Part shown: piece by piece, positions 4,518-7,172 of the stretch | Position numbering within the stretch: the stretch's first letter is position 1 | Layout of the letters: each line of letters opens with the position of its first letter | DNA from: Methanothermobacter sp049720995 | Lineage (GTDB): Archaea; Methanobacteriota; Methanobacteria; Methanobacteriales; Methanothermobacteraceae | DNA: 7,172 nt | Direction: 5' to 3' | NCBI RefSeq assembly: GCF_049720995.1 | Contig: NZ_JBNASF010000039.1 | Location: 1-7,172 of the forward strand | The notes under the pieces: model-generated | What the model was told of the DNA's origin: nothing | Database searches by the model: none | What the model saw: only the letters and a program-made list of their open reading frames with translations | Program-made: the position numbers and the translations under genes

Positions 4518-5693
4518 ATGAAGATGACTTACATCCCGAAACTCGACGACCTCCTGGGCGGTGGAGTGAGGGAGGGAGCTTCTGTGATGTTCTCGGCATC
4601 CCCTGGAGTGGACTATGAGGCATTCGGTTACCAGATGCTCAACGGGCGCCTTGATGAGGGTGAGAAGGGGTTCATATTCACCAATGTTGAGGAACCAGAG
4701 AGCATAATATATGAATTCAGGTCCTATGGCTGGGACATTGAGCCCCACATTGAGAGGGGGGATATGTTCTTTGTTGATGGAAGTTCACCATTCCTTGGAA
4801 TGCCATCAGAGGAGCGTTACACTGTCAGTGATTACTCAGAGATAAAGGAAACAGTTCTGAGTGCAATAGAGGATATTCCTGGTGGAGTGGGGGTAATAAA
4901 CTGCCTATCTGTAATAATAGATTACCTGGGGAACGGTGACACCCTTGAAATTGTTGAGGCATGGAACAGAAGGGCCTCTGAACTGGATGTCAACATTGTT
5001 TACCTCTTCACCGAATGGGACTATGAAAGGGAGCTGATGGATAAACTGAGGTCACTGATGGACTGTGTCATTGACCTGCGGACGATCGAGGAGAGGGTCA
5101 TAATAGGACAGGGATTCATGGTTGCCCATTCTGACTGGTCCACCCCCACTGAAACCATGGTCCTCTTCTTTGTTGTACAGCCCGGTGGAGTAAAGGTCTA
5201 TGTGCCCAAGATACTGGTGACAGGCCCCTACAATTCAGGAAAATCCACATTCGTAAAGTCCATATCCACAAAAGCGGTTTCTGTTGACAGAAAGGCCCTC
5301 TCGGCATTCCCGACAACCATTGCAATGGATATAGGGCACCTTGAGTATAAGGGGTTTATGGCGGATATCTTCGGGACACCTGGACAGGAGAGGTTCGACC
5401 TCATACTGGATGTGCTATCAAGGGAGGCTGTCGGAGCATTCATACTGGTGGACTCAACCGCACCTGAAACCTTCGCAAGGGCCAAGGAGATGATAAGAAA
5501 GACGAGGGCAGAGGCGATACCCAAGGTTGTGGTTGCCAATAAACAGGACCTTCCAGGCGCACTATCACCTGAGGATATAAGGGCAAGGATGAAGCTTGGG
5601 GGAGATGTCCCCATAATACCTGTTTCACTCAAGGAGGAATGGGGAGTGAAGGAAGCACTTGAAACCCTCCTTGGACTTCTCTATGGTGGTTAA
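4518..5693 (+). CDS. Fusion of degenerate KaiC-like domain and Ras/Arf/MglA-like small GTPase
   Basis: A 391-residue cytoplasmic protein with two modules. Residues 1 to about 228 resemble a KaiC/RadA-type ATPase: the opening IPKLDDLLGGGVREGASVMF has the family layout. However, the P-loop site reads ASPGVDYE at 27-34, with Lys replaced by Tyr33 and Thr/Ser by Glu34, and the Walker B aspartate is Asn128 (VINCLS). It probably does not hydrolyse ATP in the usual way, although the Glu58-Glu59 pair is kept. Residues about 231-391 form a small GTPase: G1 GPYNSGKS at 236-243, G2 around Thr266/Thr267, G3 DIFGTPGQER at 283-292, G4 NKQD at 341-344 and a G5-like PVSL near 368. All the main GTP-binding residues are present, so this half should be active. 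The ATG at 4518 is preceded by GGAGATG with a 5-nt spacer; the GTG at 4512 lies inside that site. It sits between its likely Roadblock regulator and two KaiC-like ATPases. Confidence 0.87.
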   Translation: MKMTYIPKLDDLLGGGVREGASVMFSASPGVDYEAFGYQMLNGRLDEGEKGFIFTNVEEPESIIYEFRSYGWDIEPHIERGDMFFVDGSSPFLGMPSEERYTVSDYSEIKETVLSAIEDIPGGVGVINCLSVIIDYLGNGDTLEIVEAWNRRASELDVNIVYLFTEWDYERELMDKLRSLMDCVIDLRTIEERVIIGQGFMVAHSDWSTPTETMVLFFVVQPGGVKVYVPKILVTGPYNSGKSTFVKSISTKAVSVDRKALSAFPTTIAMDIGHLEYKGFMADIFGTPGQERFDLILDVLSREAVGAFILVDSTAPETFARAKEMIRKTRAEAIPKVVVANKQDLPGALSPEDIRARMKLGGDVPIIPVSLKEEWGVKEALETLLGLLYGG

Positions 5694-6389
5694 ATGATTG
5701 TTAAAATTTCCTCAGGAATACGTGGCCTTGATGAACTCATCGGTGGGGGGGCGATTCCTGAAAATACTGTTACACTTGTCTATGGACCTCCGAAGGTTGG
5801 AAAATCCATATTCAGTTATGGTTTCACGGCGGGGGGTGCTGAGAGTGGTGAACCCTGTCTCTACATATCCACAGACTATGGGCTGGCGGACCTCAAGAGG
5901 AACATGCAGGTTCTTGGTATGGATGCCGGGAGCTACATGGAGAGGGAACTTCTATATGTGATAGACGCGATATCAAGCATCTCAGGACCTGCATCTGATG
6001 CTGGAAACACCTACCTCTCATCATCTGTGCATAACCCCACCGATATAATGGTGAAGCTGGGGGTTGCCATAAGGAATATAACTGCAGGCTACAGCATGTT
6101 CAGGTCTGTTCTGGACTCCCTCACAACGCTGATGGCATTCAACGATGAGATGCTGATAGTCCGTGTCCTCACAGCATACATAATGAGGATCAAGGACGCC
6201 GGCGGAACTGCCATTGTAACCTACACAGAGGGATCGGCGGACCCAAAGGTCGAGACCATGCTCAAGGCAATTGTGGATAACATAATACACCTCGACGGAT
6301 CCGAACTTACAGTTGAGGCCATGATAGGGACAGGGAGGGTCAGCGCCCCCTACACCATAGACGATGAGGGCCTTAAGGTCAACCCGTGA
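5694..6389 (+). CDS. KaiC-like single-domain ATPase, first of a tandem pair
   Basis: A 231-residue cytoplasmic KaiC/RadA-family ATPase with a single domain. It opens with SSGIRGLDELIGGG and has Walker A GPPKVGKS at 31-38 and the Walker B aspartate at D141 (SVLDSLT). In canonical KaiC-like proteins two consecutive glutamates follow the first strand after the P-loop; here the sequence is STDYG at 59-63, so the pair is replaced by Asp-Tyr. ATP binding is expected, while hydrolysis may be weak or altered. Such proteins form hexameric rings, and ArlH of the archaellum motor is a relative. The ATG abuts the stop codon of the GTPase fusion gene, and GGTG five bases before it lies inside that gene, so translation is probably coupled. 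Its paralogue is the next gene. Confidence 0.87.
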   Translation: MIVKISSGIRGLDELIGGGAIPENTVTLVYGPPKVGKSIFSYGFTAGGAESGEPCLYISTDYGLADLKRNMQVLGMDAGSYMERELLYVIDAISSISGPASDAGNTYLSSSVHNPTDIMVKLGVAIRNITAGYSMFRSVLDSLTTLMAFNDEMLIVRVLTAYIMRIKDAGGTAIVTYTEGSADPKVETMLKAIVDNIIHLDGSELTVEAMIGTGRVSAPYTIDDEGLKVNP

Positions 6390-6397
6390 GGGATATC

Positions 6398-7072
6398 ATG
6401 AGTGAGAACTACACCACAGGTATAGCTGGACTTGATGATATCCTTGGTGAACTGGAGCCTGGTTCAGTCATGCTGGTTACAGGTCCCCCCAAGGCAGGTA
6501 AATCCGTACTTGCAACGGAGTTCATCTACAGGGGACTACAGGCTGGAACCCCATGCCTTTTCATAGCGGCGGAATACGGTTACAGGGACCTTCAGAGGAA
6601 CACGATGGCCTTTAACTGGTTCATCCAGACATTCAGTGATAAGCTGCATGTAATTGATCTTCCAAGCGGACTTGGAGGTGGTAAGCCCCAGGATTCTGGG
6701 AACATAAGGTATTCGGCCCTTCAGAACACCACTGACCTGATGGTTAAGGTTGGTATAGCCACAAGGAGCCTCTACCAGGAGTCAGGCATATTCCTTTCAG
6801 CCTTTGACTCTGCATCAATCCTCCTGGCATTCAACCCCCCACGGCTTGTGCTTAGGGTGCTCAAGGCCTACAATAACCGTGTGAGGGAGGCCAATGGAAT
6901 AGCACTTGTGGCATATACAGAGGGTGTTGCGGATCCAGAAATAGAGAAGGGGATTCCTGAACTCTTCGATGTGCACATCCGCATGGATGGCTCCATTATA
7001 TCCGCCAGCACACCCACAGGGACCAGGGAGGCGCCCTACAGGATAGTTGAGCAGGGTCTTCTGGTGGGATGA
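6398..7072 (+). CDS. KaiC-like single-domain ATPase, second of a tandem pair
   Basis: A 224-residue paralogue of the gene just upstream. It has Walker A GPPKAGKS at 29-36, the Walker B aspartate at D137 (SAFDSAS), and AAEYG at 57-61 where canonical family members have two glutamates, so the second is Tyr as in its neighbour. Both paralogues share the pattern PTDIMVK or TTDLMVK, and a second shared stretch LxAFN after the Walker B segment. This supports a local gene duplication. The ATG at 6398 gives the same eight-residue opening before the first Gly as the upstream paralogue and follows GAGGGATATC. A GTG at 6386 overlaps the previous stop codon and is an alternative that would add four residues. 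It is the last gene of the operon, followed by a T-rich tract. Confidence 0.87.
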   Translation: MSENYTTGIAGLDDILGELEPGSVMLVTGPPKAGKSVLATEFIYRGLQAGTPCLFIAAEYGYRDLQRNTMAFNWFIQTFSDKLHVIDLPSGLGGGKPQDSGNIRYSALQNTTDLMVKVGIATRSLYQESGIFLSAFDSASILLAFNPPRLVLRVLKAYNNRVREANGIALVAYTEGVADPEIEKGIPELFDVHIRMDGSIISASTPTGTREAPYRIVEQGLLVG

Positions 7073-7172
7073 TCCGGGATCTGAGGTTCCCCCTTTTTTG
7101 TCCGGTTCACATTCGATGGAGGGTATGGCAGTATCTTGATGATCCGGGATCTGAGGTTCCCCCTTTTTTGTC
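7068..7172. repeat. 35-bp direct repeat pair at the 3' end of the KaiC-like operon
   Basis: Positions 7068-7102 and 7138-7172 are identical over 35 bases, beginning GATGATCCGGGATC and ending CCCTTTTTTGTC, with a 70-bp period. The first copy contains the stop codon of the last KaiC-like gene and its T-rich tract. The second copy ends exactly at the window end, so it may extend further or recur. The layout mirrors the repeat at the left end. Confidence 0.9.
7086..7102 (+). terminator. T-rich terminator of the Roadblock-GTPase-KaiC operon
   Basis: A run of five C and six T (T at 7094-7099) follows the final stop codon by about 20 bases. Archaeal transcription commonly ends in such U-rich tracts without a strong hairpin. 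The tract is duplicated 70 bases further on, so two terminators may lie in series. Confidence 0.5.

Noticed and set aside
4197..4748. Open frame of 183 codons on the minus strand opposite the Roadblock gene and the start of the fusion gene
   Set aside because: It crosses a well-supported gene junction on the other strand and its product resembles no protein; the plus-strand genes have domains and ribosome binding sites.
5228..5632. Long open frame on the minus strand opposite the GTPase domain
   Set aside because: It lies wholly inside a gene with intact GTPase motifs, has no ribosome binding site evident and a low-complexity Ser/Ala-rich product; it is a shadow frame.

Overview
The window looks like a piece of a thermophilic methanogen genome, most likely Methanothermobacter or a close member of the Methanobacteriales. 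This rests on archaeal TATA-type promoters, GGAGG(T)G ribosome binding sites, heavy use of AGG and ATA codons at roughly balanced GC, and gene families typical of methanogens (a DUF166 protein, a TIGR00304/DUF131 membrane protein, a class III signal peptide protein and KaiC-like ATPases). Genus is inferred from memory of protein style, not from a search.

Left half, minus strand: a compact operon reads leftward from about 2118 to 70. It encodes a small two-helix membrane protein (DUF131/TIGR00304), a DUF166 protein with a ferredoxin-like tail, and the cobalamin enzyme cobM/cbiF. cobM has no ATG, GTG or TTG ahead of its essential SAM-binding motif. A strong Shine-Dalgarno sequence points instead to a CTG start. 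Upstream lie two further minus-strand genes of unknown function (2184-2405 and 2510-2941).

Centre: a perfectly palindromic TATA element (2972-2983) sits between the divergent genes at 2941 (minus) and 3002 (plus). Neither gene has a ribosome binding site. The plus-strand pair 3002-3445 and 3496-4017 encodes extracytoplasmic, pilin-like proteins. The second carries a class III (archaellin/pilin-type) signal peptide, and both have N-glycosylation sequons. The second may also start at a CTG, in a CTGA stop/start overlap.

Right half, plus strand: a tightly packed operon (4138-7072) encodes a Roadblock/LC7 protein, a fusion of a degenerate KaiC-like domain to a Ras/Arf/MglA-like small GTPase, and two tandem KaiC-like ATPases. 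Roadblock proteins are known partners of MglA-type GTPases, and KaiC-like ATPases such as ArlH act in archaellum regulation. I infer a nucleotide-driven switch, possibly acting on the neighbouring surface or pilin genes. This is the most interesting system in the window.

Both ends carry a 34-35 bp direct repeat with a 65-70 bp period that covers the 3' end of the outermost gene. Either these are real short duplications at gene ends, or the window is a contig whose ends lie in repeats the assembler could not resolve. No rRNA, tRNA, CRISPR array or insertion sequence was seen, and no gene-free stretch exceeds 300 bases.
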